DNA of 64,000 nt from Flavobacterium aerium (GTDB lineage: Bacteria > Bacteroidota > Bacteroidia > Flavobacteriales > Flavobacteriaceae), in NCBI RefSeq assembly GCF_030766725.1, contig NZ_JARQWR010000001.1, positions 434,001 to 498,000 of the forward strand, read 5' to 3'. A model generated the notes under the pieces. It did no database searches. It saw only the letters and a list, made by a program, of their open reading frames with translations, and had not been told where the DNA came from. How positions within the stretch are numbered: the first letter of the stretch is position 1; every line of letters starts with the position of its first letter. A program made the translations under genes and the position numbers. Below are positions 63,205 to 64,000 of this stretch, one piece after another.

Positions 63205-64000
63205 TTAAAAATTAACATTCAATCCTAACATATACGTTCTAGGTCTTGGATATAGATTGTTATCTCTACCTTCTTTTATTTCAGGATCAATTCCTTTGTA
63301 ATTTGTAATAATAAATGCATTCTGTACGGCACCTGTTATACGTAATGTAGATCCGTCTCTGAAAAGATCTTTAAAAGTATAACCTATCGTAGCATTGTCC
63401 ATACGTAGGAAAGAAGCATTTTGAATGTAATAATCCGATTCATAAGATGGTTTTACAAATCCAGTATTTAAAATGTCAACAGTACCATTAGAAATATCAG
63501 TTTGTCTAATTAATAATCCTTCTTGAAAACCTAATCGAGCATCAACATTGTTATAGTTATAGTTTCCAATACTTCCTCTCCAAGCCATTGAGAAATCCCA
63601 ATTCTTGTATTCAATACTGGTATTAAAACCGAAAAAGAGATCGGCATTTGCACTATGATGTAAATATTTGTCTTCTGCGTTAATAATTCCATCCCCATTA
63701 CGATCCACATATACACCATTAAGAGGTCTTCCATCTGCATCATAAGCTTGTTGGTATACATAATAAGAGAAAGGAGTATAACCCGTTTGTTGTCTTTGGA
63801 TTGTGTTTCCTGTAGCACCTTCAATACCACCTACAGGTTGGCCTAAATAACTAGGATCTGTAATTAGCGTCAGTTTTTTAATTTTTGAATCTTGGAAAGT
63901 AATGTTTCCACCAATATTCCATTTGAAATTATCATTTTGTACTGGAATAAAGTTTAAACCAATTTCAAGACCTTTATTTTCTAAATCTCCAATGTTGTAA
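63205..64000 (-). CDS. SusC/RagA TonB-linked outer-membrane protein (5' end outside window)
   Basis: The frame stays open to the right edge, so only the C-terminal 264 residues are seen. They contain YVYQQAYDADGRPLNGVYVD followed by RNGDGIINAEDKYLHHS, the classic SusC motif. The barrel strands end in YPRPRTYMLGLNVNF with a terminal Phe. SusC is the TonB-dependent channel that imports glycans captured by SusD. It is the first visible gene of this sus operon. Confidence 0.93.
   Translation of the reverse strand, partial: YNIGDLENKGLEIGLNFIPVQNDNFKWNIGGNITFQDSKIKKLTLITDPSYLGQPVGGIEGATGNTIQRQQTGYTPFSYYVYQQAYDADGRPLNGVYVDRNGDGIINAEDKYLHHSANADLFFGFNTSIEYKNWDFSMAWRGSIGNYNYNNVDARLGFQEGLLIRQTDISNGTVDILNTGFVKPSYESDYYIQNASFLRMDNATIGYTFKDLFRDGSTLRITGAVQNAFIITNYKGIDPEIKEGRDNNLYPRPRTYMLGLNVNF

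Noticed and set aside
63531..63830. Minus-strand frame overlapping the SusC gene
   Set aside because: The SusC frame is continuous to the window edge with family motifs, so the overlapping frame is a shadow.

Overview
The window looks like part of a chromosome from a Bacteroidota organism of the class Flavobacteriia. The evidence is AT-rich DNA, starts mostly without Shine-Dalgarno sequences, a Cas13b effector, PorP/SprF plus a gliding-motility-type C-terminal sorting domain (type IX secretion), SusC/SusD/SusE outer-membrane genes, and a Bacteroidetes-type TraM-TraN-TraO-TraQ conjugation module. The genus cannot be fixed from the sequence alone.

Region 1 (1 to about 21.8 kb) is one arm of an integrative conjugative element. 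It starts inside traM and runs through traN, traO and traQ to a terminator. Next come a strongly structured non-coding stretch (about 3155-3480), a receiver-only response regulator, and a small protein with a sigma-region-4-like HTH and an alpha-CTD-like tail. On the opposite strand is a PRTRC module with an E1-like ThiF protein, an E2-like protein B and a ubiquitin-like protein C, plus protein E, two small proteins, a DUF932 protein and an SSB. Between 10.9 and 21.2 kb lies visibly more AT-rich cargo, a defence island. It holds a DUF3883 nuclease-like protein facing a minus-strand operon of XRE controller, type IIG-like restriction-modification enzyme, second adenine methyltransferase, GajA-like OLD nuclease and GajB-like UvrD helicase (Gabija). 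A 19-bp palindrome sits directly upstream of the controller gene.

Region 2 (21.8-29.3 kb) is ordinary chromosome: a conserved hypothetical protein, a lipoprotein, an ABC-2 permease fused to an M1 aminopeptidase with its ATPase, and a pair of unknown envelope genes.

Region 3 (29.6-33.7 kb) is a compact type VI-B CRISPR locus: cas13b followed on the same strand by an array of eight matching 36-nt repeats plus one degenerate terminal repeat, all with 30-nt spacers. No cas1, cas2, csx27 or csx28 is recognised.

Region 4 (33.7-49.6 kb) has two minus-strand genes of unknown function, then a surface-protein cluster: PorP/SprF, an OmpA-family PD40-repeat protein, and three large exported proteins. 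The last carries 13 nearly identical 87-residue Ig-like repeats and a type-B T9SS sorting domain.

Region 5 (49.7-59.8 kb, minus strand) is an auxiliary type VI secretion cluster without structural sheath or baseplate genes. It holds two TssD/Hcp proteins, a putative lysozyme-like effector with an exported partner, VgrG, a DUF2931 lipoprotein with a Tle1-like lipase, an unknown protein, and a PAAR-like metallopeptidase effector with a small lipoprotein. Region 6 (60.2 kb to the end) holds a short PhnA-type protein and a SusC-SusD-SusE nutrient-uptake operon cut by the window edge.
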